Below, piece by piece: positions 1 to 8,510 of a DNA stretch of 64,000 bases. Below the pieces are notes generated by a model. The model was not told the origin of the DNA. It saw only the letters and a list, made by a program, of their open reading frames with translations, and searched no databases. This stretch comes from Ichthyophis bannanicus. Taxonomy: Eukaryota; Chordata; Amphibia; Gymnophiona; Ichthyophiidae. Position 1 is the first letter of the stretch, and the number at the start of each line of letters is the position of its first letter. The position numbers and the translations under genes are program-made. The DNA lies in contig CM066035.1 of assembly GCA_033557465.1 (NCBI GenBank), forward strand, positions 920,772,235 through 920,836,234, in the 5' to 3' direction.

Positions 1-665
1 CCAAGGGGATTACAGTATGTTTACACTGCAGAGCCAATGGTATAAGTAAACACCAGCTAACCATCCGCCAAAATGGCCCACAAGAGCCTGATGACACCCG
101 AAGCCAAAGCACCCTCAGAGCTAATAAACAGAGTATGAGGCCCAATTCCTAACCCCCAACCTAACTTCCCCCTCCCGACTCCCCACTAACCTTACATGAA
201 TTGCCCACTACCAGCATCTCCCCACCACACATACCTACTCTTCCATTCCCACACGCAGGATATACTCCTCAACCTTCGCTCTGGCATCGGGTGACAAAGC
301 GTCAATGACAGGAGCTCAGTCAGGAGGCACTCCTGAACTTTAGAGCCTAGTTGCCGCGCCATCTGACACTGTCCCTCAGCAAGTCCTCCCATTTCTGCAG
401 CCCCAGGACCTCCTTGGACATCCAGTTAGCCAAGAGCAACTTCTTCACCAGAAAGAAACCCCTCGTACAGAGATGCTTTTCATAAAAATGAGTACACCGC
501 TCCATCGGATACTAGGCAAACACATCTCAATAGAGGGAGATAGCAGGACCCCCACTAACTGACCCAATCTATCACAAACCTTTGCCCACCGACAGAACAC
601 TTTGGGACAGCTCCAGAAACTGTGCAGAATCGCACCTGGTACCTGGGTGTAGATCCGGCAGAGGC
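1..665 (-). mobile_element. L1/Tx1-type LINE ORF2 3'-terminal fragment
   Basis: On the minus strand, about 665 down to 445 reads as the C-terminal end of an L1/Tx1 reverse transcriptase protein, with the HSFWSCPKVFCRWAKV segment resembling the Cys/Trp-rich motif that ends L1-clade ORF2 proteins. It continues through KKLLLANWMSKEVLGLQKWEDLL at about 445-380, another typical tail segment. The frame is broken by stops. Positions 1-190 look like non-coding 3' sequence and contain nothing recognisable. The fragment was the target of the L1-like insertion that follows. The assignment rests on motif likeness only. Confidence 0.45.
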
Positions 666-683
666 AAGAATCATGAAGTCCAG
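666..683. repeat. Target-site duplication, left copy, of ORF1-only L1-like element
   Basis: The 18 bp AAGAATCATGAAGTCCAG here is repeated exactly at 3002-3019. It brackets the element between its first 5' monomer and its poly(A) tail, which fixes both ends and shows insertion by target-primed reverse transcription. Confidence 0.93.
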
Positions 684-1559
684 GGAGGAGAGCGTCTTGC
701 CTGGGAGCGGACGCTGTGTTGCAGCTCGGGGCCAGGAACAGCTGATCCATCTGCAGGCGTGGTGGTGGACGACGCTACTCCGGAGGACCCCCCCTGCTCT
801 CTACAAAGCCCGACGAGAGCGGGACTTTGTTGGAGGAGAGCGTCTTGCCTGGGAGCGGACGCTGTGTTGCAGCTCGGGGCCAGGAACAGCTGATCCATCT
901 GCAGGCGTGGTGGTGGACGACGCTACTCCGGAGGACCCCCCCTGCTCTCTACAAAGCCCGACGAGAGCGGGACTTTGTTGGAGGAGAGCGTCTTGCCTGG
1001 GAGCGGACGCTGTGTTGCAGCTCGGGGCCAGGAACAGCTGATCCATCTGCAGGCGTGGTGGTGGACGACGCTACTCCGGAGGACCCCCCCTGCTCTCTAC
1101 AAAGCCCGACGAGAGCGGGACTTTGTTGGAGGAGAGCGTCTTGCCTGGGAGCGGACGCTGTGTTGCAGCTTGGGGCCAGGAACAGCTGATCCATCTGCAG
1201 GCATGGTGGTGGACGACGCTACTCCGGAGGACCCCCCTGCTCTCTACAAAGCCCGACGAGAGCGGGACTTTGTTGGAGGAGAGCGTCTTGCCTGGGAGCG
1301 GACGCTGTGTTGCAGCTCGGGGCCAGGAACAGCTGATCCATCTGCAGGCGTGGTGGTGGACGACGCTACTCCGGAGGACCCCCCCTGCTCTCTACAAAGC
1401 CCGACGAGAGCGGGACTTTGTTGGAGGAGAGCGTCTTGCCTGGGAGCGGACGCTGTGTTGCAGCTCGGGGCCAGGAACAGCTGATCCATCTGCAGGCGTG
1501 GTGGTGGACGACGCTACTCCGGAGGACCCCCCCTGCTCTCTACAAAGCCCGACGAGAGC
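684..1559 (+). promoter_or_regulatory. Tandem 148-bp 5'-UTR monomers (putative promoter array)
   Basis: Six head-to-tail units begin at 684, 832, 980, 1128, 1275 and 1423. The period is 148 bp, except the fourth unit, which is 147 bp because of a shorter C run. The sixth is cut at about 1559, where the unique leader begins. Units are nearly identical; a few differences are visible in the fourth (for example GCTTGGGG and GCATGG). The first unit starts directly at the TSD. Stacked 5' monomers acting as promoters are known from mouse L1 A, Gf and Tf families; promoter function here is inferred. Long reading frames across the array are a by-product of the repeat. Confidence 0.85.
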
Positions 1560-1680
1560 TACACGCGGCCGCGTGTTTCGCGGCCTGCGTGGTCGCGTCC
1601 TAAGGGGCGCGTCACAAGGGGCAGGACACGCCCCTTTGACGCCCCTTAGACGCTTCTAAGACGCTGGGAGTATCTACGGC

Positions 1681-2791
1681 TTGATCATGGGGAAACGGAA
1701 GGGTAAACCGTCCGCAACTTCAACATCTGCGGCCGGAACACAGGGAGGCAAGGTAGGCCCCATGGACAAACACGTTACTCCTTTGCAACCAACTATGCAA
1801 TCACCGGATGGGGTTTCCTTAAGCCCCGACGTCCGGTCACCACCTGTACTTTCACAGTTTCCACTTTCGTCCACTCTCACAGATGTCCCTGTATTGGACG
1901 TTCCTCCTGCTCTTCAGCCTGTGGAACCCGCTGTTTCTGAAGATTCTTCTGTTTCTCCTTCGGGTGATGTCACCCTTCTTGATATTTGGACTGCCATTAA
2001 GAAAATGGATGTACGTCTCACTGGTACAGTTTCCTCCTTGTGCTCTTTTTCTCACGATGTAGTAAGTAAGGTGAAAGTGGTTGATTATCATTTGTCTGCT
2101 TTAACAGAATCCACGGCTCGTATTGACTCTCAACTTCAAGTTTGTGCCACTAATAATGTGGCCTTGCTTAAGGAGCTTTCGGCGGTTTCTTACCGCTTGG
2201 AGCTCGTTGAGAATCAATCTCGAGCTCGGAATCTTAGATTTCTTAACTTTCCCACTACACACCTTCTCTCTTATGATTTATTGTTAAAAAAATATTTCAC
2301 AGAAGTTCTTCAAATTAAGGAACCGGTAGAGGTCCTTCAGTTGTTTTCTTTTTCAATTCCGCCCGGGCTGGTACCGAATCAGGAGGGAGTAGTCTCTCTC
2401 CCTCAGGACTCGGTAGCCCAAAATTTGACAGCTTTTCTGGAGGACTCCCTGGATATTATTCCTAAACGTTGTACATTGGTTGTAACTTTTTCTTTAGAAT
2501 CTGTTAAGTTGAAGGTACTCCGTGCCTTTTTTAAACATAAGGATCAAGAGTTTTGTGGCTTTAAAATCCAGGTTTTTTCCTGACATTGGCCGAACTACTC
2601 AGTTACGCCGTAAACAGTTCCTAGATTTAAAACCTAGAGTGCTTGCATTGGGGGCCTCATATTTTCTAAAATTTCCCTGTCGTTGTCTTATTACATTAGA
2701 AGAGCAGAACTATGTCTTTACAGAGATTACTCAATTACAAGCTTTCTTAGTTAGTAAAGAAGCTATTGGAAAGGTTCAGGTGGAATGCTGA
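1681..2791 (+). pseudogene. L1 ORF1-type RNA-binding/coiled-coil protein, one frameshift
   Basis: The first frame (1687-2583) begins with a basic, Ser/Pro-rich N-terminus (MGKRKGKP). A heptad-like stretch follows at about residues 110-180. Next comes an RRM-like block (ARNLRFLNFP near residue 185) and a C-terminal part ending GFKIQVFS. The C-terminal domain continues in another frame to 2791, with FPDIGRTTQLRRKQFLDLK and FLKFPCRCLI. The break lies at a run of six T at about 2572-2577, so it could be a single-base slip in the genome or the assembly. The order coiled coil, RRM, basic C-terminal domain is that of L1 ORF1p. The related protein at 42945-44126 shares WTAIKK-like, NFP, FPD and FLKFPC segments. 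Confidence 0.75.
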
Positions 2792-3001
2792 TTTATTTTT
2801 CGCTCTTTTATGTGGGATCTAGGATCTCTTATTTCTGTACTTGTTTCTTTGTTGAGATATCTCTCCTTCCGTTAATGTGTTTTAAATTATGTGATTATGA
2901 TATTCTTGTAGAGTGAATTTATTGTAATATTTGCGGTATTTCTTTATTAATAATTTGTATCTCAAGAAAATGCAAAATAAAATATTAAAAAAAAAAAAAA
3001 A

Positions 3002-3019
3002 AAGAATCATGAAGTCCAG
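3002..3019. repeat. Target-site duplication, right copy
   Basis: Exact repeat of 666-683, directly after the poly(A) run of the ORF1-only element. Confidence 0.93.
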
Positions 3020-3545
3020 CTTTATATAGTAACATAGTATATGATGGCATATAAAGACCATCATGGTCCATCTAGTCTGCCCAGCAAGGTGGCAAGAGTA
3101 GGTGCACATACTCTTTAGGGGGTGTACCCACTGCTCAGTACAGGTCACCCCTATTTGTTGAGATAGCTGAAACAGTTAAGGGTTTTTTTTATATTTTATC
3201 CTGTTGCTATAAAAGGGATCCACTGTGTCTGTCCCATGCCATTTTGAATTCTGTCACTGTATTTGCCCCTACCACTTCCATCAGGAGGGCATTCCAAGCA
3301 TCCACCACTCATTCAGTGAAAAAGTATTCCCCGACGTTGCCTTTCAGTTTACCCCCTTGAAGTTTCATGTTCTGTCCTCTAGTTTTGCAGCATCCCCATC
3401 TTTGAAAGAGGTTTGTTTGTTCATTAATACTTTTAAGTATTTAAAGGTCTGTATCATATCTCCTCTGTCCCTTCTCTCCTCTAGGGTATACATATTTCAT
3501 GAGTCCCTGGGAAACTGGATGGCTCTCTGTGTCTTAATTTATCCT
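3020..3545 (-). mobile_element. CR1-C LINE 3' end (5'-truncated)
   Basis: The sequence TAACATAGTATATGATGG at about 3030 and the following GTCCATCTAGTCTGCCCAGC match the start of 17936-18100 in the same orientation. They mark the 3' UTR of a CR1-group LINE, here called CR1-C, running on the minus strand. Positions 3230-3540 correspond to the C-terminal end of its RT ORF but are frame-broken. The element is truncated near 3545, where resemblance stops. Confidence 0.75.
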
Positions 3546-4195
3546 GGTCTTTAGGAAGAACCTCCGTTATGAATAAGCTAATTTGCTTTCTCCATTGACA
3601 GTGAGCATAAATCAATCACACAGCTGAGGAGTCCCACAGCTGAGGATTTGCCTTATTTTCATTTAGCTTTTGGATTCACAGGGTAAACCGCCAGGTAAAT
3701 CACTGGGTGGAATTGACTGTTAATAAGAGAGAAATTATAGATGCAATGTGCTGCCACACTGTACCAGTTTCTTTAACATTTCTTATATACTGCCTTTCAG
3801 TGGTATGAAGGTGCTTTACATCAAACACAACTGAACAGAAGTTACATAGAACATGGTTACAACAAATAATAGATTACATGCTAATAATGATTCATATTAA
3901 GGATATAAAAAGACTGGACGCAGTTCAGAGGAAGGCAACCAAAATGATTTGGTGCCTATGCCAGAAGACTTGAAAAGAGACTTGAAGACCTAACAAGCTA
4001 TTGTGTTATGACATTAGTTAACGTTTTCCACTTGTGTGGTCAAGTCATCCTGCATATTAGAAAATGTTTATTCTTATATTTCCTCCTCCTTAATTCTTTT
4101 TTCCATTTCAGTTTTCACTTCTTTTCTAAGCCTGCTTTCTGAACTGGACTCCAATTGACACTCATTTTTCACACTTGTCAGGGCAACCAGTTCCA
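3546..4195. other. No gene; small LINE-like remnants
   Basis: Mostly unassigned AT-rich sequence. The segment 3895-3990 on the plus strand reads KDIKRLDAVQRKATKMIW, the CR1 motif just upstream of the ORF2 C-terminus, so it is a CR1 fragment of about 100 bp. Positions 3780-3830 (TACTGCCTTTCAGTGG) resemble inverted LINE 3' tails seen elsewhere in the window. Nothing else is recognisable. Confidence 0.4.
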
Positions 4196-4199
4196 GAGC

Positions 4200-4598
4200 C
4201 TATTTAATACGTGGCTTAAAGTGAGCCCACAGTGCCGAGCCTAACCCGATATAATTGCAAGATGTCTGTGCGCAAGAAATAGGAGGAGGTTTTCCAATCA
4301 GTCTATGACCAGCGGAATCCGAAACAAGGAGAGGGGAGCAGAATGCGCGGATCAACAGACCCTTGCAAATGAGTCGGAGGGAAAGGACCTGGAGTACAGA
4401 AATGAAGTGGAATTTCTTGAAGGGCTGGTTACAAGAGTTCTGCCGGGAGATGCACATTGATATTAAGACACTAAAGACAGATATGACCGCCACGCTGACC
4501 AACATACAGCATGATACTGGAGCACTAGGCAATCACGTGGGCGAGCTAGAGGATCACATGGAGAGACAAGCAAGCAGCCTTCAGGAAATAGAAACATA
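4200..4598 (+). mobile_element. L1 ORF1 coiled-coil fragment
   Basis: The plus-strand frame at 4363-4599 encodes 78 residues rich in charged heptads (FCREMHIDIKTLKTDMTATL, then NHVGELEDHMERQASSLQEI). That is the style of the coiled-coil portion of L1/Tx1 ORF1 proteins. The preceding 160 bp have similar composition. Both ends are truncated; at the right it runs into the CR1-B tail. No poly(A) or TSD was identified. Confidence 0.45.
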
Positions 4599-5288
4599 GA
4601 AATATGACGACAGAAGACGACCACATGGCCTATCTAGTCTGTCCTTCCATAACAACTACAACAGTCCCCTTTTTACCTTTAGAGATCCTCTGTGTTTGTC
4701 CCATGCTTTTTTGAATTCAGTTACTGTCCTCATCTCTACCACCTCCACTGGGAGACTATTCCACGGATCCACTAATATTTCCGTAAATAAATATTTCCAC
4801 ATATCACTCCTGAATCTATCTCCCTTCACCCTCATCCCATGTCCCCTCGTAGCAGAACTTGCTTTCAATTGAAAGAGGCTCTCTCCCTGAACATTTATGC
4901 CACGGAGGTATTTAAACATCTCAATCATATCACCTCTATCCCGCCTTTCCTCTAAGGTGTACATATTAAGATCCTTCAGTCTGTCCTCATATGCTTTATA
5001 ATGAAGACCACTAATCATTTTAGTAGCCACCCTCTGCACCGACTCCATCCTGTTCACATCCTTTTGAAGGTGCGGTCTCCAGAATTGCACACTATACTCC
5101 AAAAGAGGTTGCACCAAAGAGACTTATACAGAGGCATTATCACCTCCTTTTTTCTACTAGCCATTCCTCTCCATATGCACCCAAGCATCCTTCTAGCTTT
5201 TGCCGTCACCTTTTCTACCTGTTTAGCTACTTTAAGATCATCAGACACAACCACGCCTAGGTCCCGCTCTTCTTTAGTGGACAAAGAC
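4599..5288 (-). mobile_element. CR1-B LINE, 3' portion of copy 1 (split by DIRS E1)
   Basis: The minus strand encodes the C-terminal part of a CR1 ORF2. It starts STKEERDLGVVVSDDLKVAK near 5284, passes a CR1-type LEYSVQFWRPHLQKDV segment at about 5100 and ends AWDKHRGSLKVKRGLL at 4656. A short 3' UTR follows to about 4599 (GGCCATGTGGTCGTC in sense). One frame change lies near 5110. The N-terminal half of the same copy is at 15954-17550. The two halves join around YSIGGE and STKEERDLG once the DIRS element between them is removed. Confidence 0.8.
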
Positions 5289-5290
5289 GA

Positions 5291-5445
5291 AATTAGGCCT
5301 TACCTGCTAATTGTCTTTCCTTTAATTCTCTCCGGGCCAGTCCGGCACTTGAGGGTTGTCAACCTTCTCCAGCAGCTGAGGACTGAAAGCAGAATCTTTT
5401 CTGTGACCTAGCATCTGGCTCCCCCTACTGGCTCACCTCAGTCCA
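5291..5445. repeat. DIRS E1 inverted terminal repeat, 3' side
   Basis: This stretch, with the core CTCCGGGCCAGTCCGGCACT and later CATCTGGCTCCCCCTACTGG, recurs in inverted orientation at 15830-15953. It differs from its partner at the outermost 25 bases (AATTGTCTTTCCTTTAATT against TTGTCAT), as expected when each DIRS end is templated from a different half of the internal complementary region. Confidence 0.88.
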
Positions 5446-5864
5446 AACGTGATAAGCAGTGGATAAAACCGATAACTCTGAACACCCTAAATGTCTAGAA
5501 AATACAAAAACAAAACAAACTCGCACGGAAGCAAGCCTGCCTCAACCCGGAAGAACGCATCCGCGGACGAGGCCGCATCGCCTCCAAAATATGAAACGCC
5601 TAAACCAGCCTGAAACAACGTTTCTTATGATCCATTTCTTTGGAGTTGGAGTTTTTCAAAAATCTTTTTTTTGTTTTTTTCTTACAGCTAACGGAGCGAG
5701 GAACCTCCTGAAACCGAGTGAGCAAGCTACTCGAGCGGAAACACTGTCAAATGCTTGTCGAAGCCCACTCCGCGCAATCCCCAGAAAACAGCGAACGCGA
5801 ATCCGGCCAGAAGATCCCCGAAATCACCTGAGAGAAGACATTAGGACCATGTACCGGGTGGGTT
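5446..5864. other. DIRS E1 non-coding 3' region
   Basis: Between the 3' ITR and the internal complementary region. No supported gene: the plus-strand frame at 5459-5917 has no recognisable motif and reads antisense to the element. Confidence 0.6.
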
Positions 5865-5965
5865 CCGGACTGGCCCGGAGAGAATTAAAGGAAAGACAAT
5901 TAGCAGGTAAGGCCTAATTTTGTCTTCCTTGTCATCTCTCCGGGCCAGTCCGGCACTTGAGGGTA
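5865..5965. repeat. DIRS E1 internal complementary region (ICR)
   Basis: The left half (5868-5922) is the reverse complement of the outer end of the 3' ITR at 5291-5338, sharing the AAAGGAAAGACAATTAGCAG core. The right half (5925-5965) is the reverse complement of the outer end of the 5' ITR at about 15910-15953, sharing GTCATCTCTCCGGGCCAGTC. One short region thus pairs with both termini, which matches the DIRS-1 model of circular-intermediate formation. Confidence 0.88.
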
Positions 5966-5980
5966 GTACCAAAGCAGTAC

Positions 5981-6655
5981 CTAGCCCCAGGAGGGACCCG
6001 CCAGCCCCGAAATAACGGCCGACGTCCCCACAATAGCATCCCTGCGAGCCTGAACATCTAATCTATAATGCCTGGCAAAAGTGTGCAGCGAAGACCACGT
6101 CGCCGCCCTACAAATCTCTACCGGCGGGATCAAGGCAAACTCCGCCCAGGATGTAGCCAAACCCCGCGTGGAATGCGCCCGGAAGCCCTCCGGGAGCGCC
6201 CAGCCACACGCCTGGTACGCTGCTACAACGGCCTGTTTCACCCATCTAGCGATGGATGCCTTGGAGGCCACTTCACCCTTCCGCGGTCCTCCAAACAACA
6301 CGAACAGTCTGTCCGTCTTGCGAAACGCCGCTGTGCGGCGCAAATATCTCTTAAGCACCCTGCCTAAATCTAAGCTCCGGAGGACCGCCTCAATGGGCTG
6401 ACCTTCTCGCACCGGAAAGGTGGGCAGCGATATAGACTGATTCACATGGAAACTGGAGACCACCTTGGGAAGAAAATAGGGCACGGGTCTCAAAGTCAAT
6501 TTCTCTGGTGAAAACTGCAGGCAAGGCTAGCGACAAGAGAGCGCCTGAAGATCCGACACACGCCTCGCCGAACATAAGGCCACCAGGAAAACTGTCTTCC
6601 AGGAAAGATCCCGGAGGGAGACCTCCTTAGATGGTTCAAACGATGGCTTTGCCAA
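5981..6655 (-). pseudogene. DIRS E1 tyrosine recombinase, C-terminal catalytic part
   Basis: The minus strand resumes the recombinase after LTR A1 with ALAKPSFEPSKEVSLRDLSW. It continues to the first catalytic arginine in VALCSARRVSDLQALS (about 6560), the HSTRGLATS box (H-x-x-R, about 6130) and the terminal CRAATWSSLHTFARHYRLD segment carrying the tyrosine (about 6060). An in-frame TAG at about 6528 breaks the frame. The N-terminal half lies at 8146-8510; the recombinase would integrate the circular DNA intermediate. The reading frame ends near 5981, just before the ICR. Confidence 0.85.
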
Positions 6656-6659
6656 AGCC
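6656..6659. repeat. TSD of LTR-like element A1 (AGCC / AAGCC)
   Basis: AGCC at 6656-6659 is repeated at 8146-8149. Read as 5 bp, AAGCC also matches if the element's last A is counted as target. Removing the element restores the recombinase reading WDLNLVLEA-LAKPSFEP. Confidence 0.85.
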
Positions 6660-8145
6660 TGCCAGACGGCTGCCTGGGTGAGAATCTTCACAGTCTTGAC
6701 AAGTGCATATATCTATATGATTTGCAAGGTATTGTGGGCAATGTAGTTCATTCACACCAGACACAGCTGCTGACAATAATTTAGTTGTGCTCTTGGGTAA
6801 AGCCAATAAGATATTTATTTATGGGGTTATTTCTCCCAACACAGATATGCTTGGTAGCACATAAATTAGGTTACTTGCTTTCAGTGTTAACTTGGAAAAA
6901 CAAAGTTAAAATCAGGAAAACAACAAATGAAAAGCCACAAAGCAAGAAACAAACTGTTCTTTTCAGGTTAACTTCTGATTACTTCCCACATAGATACAGA
7001 AGTGATTCTCTCCTAGCTCACAAGCAATTAGGTAAGGCTTAATTGCTAGCAGTTACCAGCTGAAACCCCTTAGCTGGCTTGCCTTCCACTGTGTGGGTCA
7101 AATCCTGCTTCAGGAGCTTTTCTGAGTAGATTAAAGAACAAATTTGTATTTCTTTGTGATGGTTGCTGTACTTTATAACAGAAAGTTACCAACGGAGTTT
7201 AGATAGAGAGCAGTCCATATAAACAGGATCCTCATCTGCTATTATTCCCCCTTGTTCAACAAGCATGGGTTCAATATCATGGATTGGCACAGATGAATCT
7301 CTCAATGGAGCACTTTCAGGAGAATACTTGTTTCCCTGCTGTCTTTCAAGGTTATAGCTAGGGCATAGATCAGTGTTCATACCTGAGCTTCCATTGCTGC
7401 TAGAGTTCCTCTCTATATAGCCTGGCCAGTATGTAGTCCAGTTCTTATGTCCAGCCTTCCAATCCAGATCCCTGGACACTGGATCTCTCTTCACATACCT
7501 TCTGGCACAGGTCTTAGGGTCCCTTCCACGTGCAGCCGTCTCCCTCACAGGTAGCCTCTGGTGATTCCTAGCTCTGCAGCACCATTCCTCTTCCAATGGT
7601 GTATGCTGGCCCTTGGAATACCTCCCAGTATACATACTGCTTTGGACTCTTCTAGACCTCTCAAAGGCTTTTCTCTTCCTTCTTCCAAAGGGTCTCTTTC
7701 CCTCTCTGTCCGTCCGGTTTGGCTTCTGCTTCTGATGACCCTTCAGATGAAGCTGATGATCAAACTCAAGCTGATTCTCAGGATACTGAGGACAATTCTC
7801 TGGATATCCAAGGTGATCATGAAGATGGTCATCTGTAGAATAAACTCTACTCTTATTCTGCTTAGATGAGTGCTCCTCCCTAACACAGCGCAGCTGTGCT
7901 GAATCAGGCCCTGCCCTTTGAGATGAGTGCTTAGGGATTACCTCATAGCCCTCCTGATTGAACACACGTTTCCCCACTTCAGCTCCTCTAATGGCTGTTG
8001 GAAACCTGGTGCATTCTGGGACTGGTAGTCTTTTATGGGAAAATTCTGTTTTCTTATTTCTACCAGAACTGACAGGTTGCTTGTTCAGAGTCACTTCACC
8101 TTTTCTATAGCTCCTTCCTGAGCTATGATAAGCTTCCTTATCACA
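6660..8145 (-). mobile_element. Solo-LTR-like element A1 with an internal ORF
   Basis: A 1486-bp insertion in the DIRS E1 recombinase. In sense (minus) orientation it starts TGTGATAAGGAAGCTTATCA and ends CCGTCTGGCA, that is TG...CA ends, with a 4-5 bp TSD. An AATAAA-type signal lies at about 6811-6825 (sense ACCCCATAAATAAATA), about 155 bp before the 3' end, at a place shared with copies A2, B and C. It has no TIRs and no internal direct repeat. U3-R-U5 organisation of a solo LTR is the best fit. A Ginger-like DNA transposon (TG..CA, 4-bp TSD) is an alternative, but the conserved poly(A) signal and lack of TIRs argue against it. Confidence 0.75.
7186..8144 (-). CDS. LTR-encoded MDCSL-motif protein (A1 copy, uninterrupted)
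   Basis: The frame is open from the first codon of the element (CDKEAYHSSG) for about 318 residues to a stop at 7186. It has no ATG near its start, so it probably continues from an internal region into the 3' LTR, or is spliced. The first half is basic and Gln/His/Lys-rich (FGRRKRKAFERSRRVQSS). The middle has RDLDWKAGHKNWTTYWPGY. The acidic C-terminus has DIEPMLVEQGG and ends VYMDCSLSKLRW. The same EPM and MDCSL tail occurs in the A2, B and C copies; D has the MDCSL part. I do not recognise the protein. By position it parallels accessory genes that run into retroviral U3; this is analogy only. Confidence 0.6.
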
Positions 8146-8510
8146 AGCCTCGAGCACCAAATTGAGATCCCAGTCTGGCACCACAGAACGCACCGGAGGA
8201 CGGATATTCCGTACAGCCCGCAAGAAACGGACCACATCCAGATGAGAGGTGAGAAGCCCCCCGCTCACCTTGCCCCGAAAACACGCCAGAGCCGCCAACT
8301 GCATCTTGAGGGTCACGAGCGCCAACCCCTTATCAAGACCATCCTGCAGGAAAGACAGAATGTCAGGGATGAGAGCCTTGAGCGGAGACAAACTCCGCAG
8401 CGCACACCAGCGCTCAAAGACGCGCCAGACGCGAACGTATGCCAGCGAAGTCGAAGGCCTCCGTGCCCCTAACAGAGTGGAGACCACTGCCGGCGAATAT
8501 CCACGGCTCC
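8146..8510 (-). pseudogene. DIRS E1 tyrosine recombinase, N-terminal half
   Basis: The minus strand reads RPSTSLAYVRVWRVFERWCA, then PDILSFLQDGLDKGLALVTL, then RSVVPDWDLNLVLEA, where LTR A1 interrupts it. These are the SAM-like/core-binding parts of DIRS recombinases and align with RKPSTRRSYAFKWKRFFIWC and AWDLNLVLGQ of E2 (39050-39370). The frame follows a stop that ends the RT polyprotein near 8511. No disabling change is seen within this half. Confidence 0.8.

Larger units (their letters stand above)
684..3001 (+). mobile_element. Full-length ORF1-only (HAL1-like) L1-type retrotransposon
   Basis: A complete insertion of about 2.3 kb. In order it has a tandem 148-bp monomer array (684-1559), a CpG-rich unique leader (1560-1680), an ORF1-type coding region (1681-2791), a 3' UTR of roughly 200 bp and a poly(A) run at about 2985-3001. 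An exact 18-bp TSD flanks it. No ORF2 (endonuclease/RT) is present, although both ends are intact, so this is a real ORF1-only structure and not a 5' truncation. Known mammalian HAL1 elements have this plan. Mobilisation in trans by an L1 ORF2 protein is inferred. An alternative is an L1 that lost ORF2 by internal deletion after insertion. Confidence 0.85.

Noticed and set aside
684..1559. CRISPR-like regular repeats
   Set aside because: Units are 148 bp with no unique spacers and lie at the 5' end of an L1-like element; the organism is a vertebrate.
622..1659. Many overlapping 80-180 codon frames on both strands
   Set aside because: They are produced by the 148-bp tandem unit, which lacks stops in several phases; the repeated peptides follow the DNA period and have no domain.
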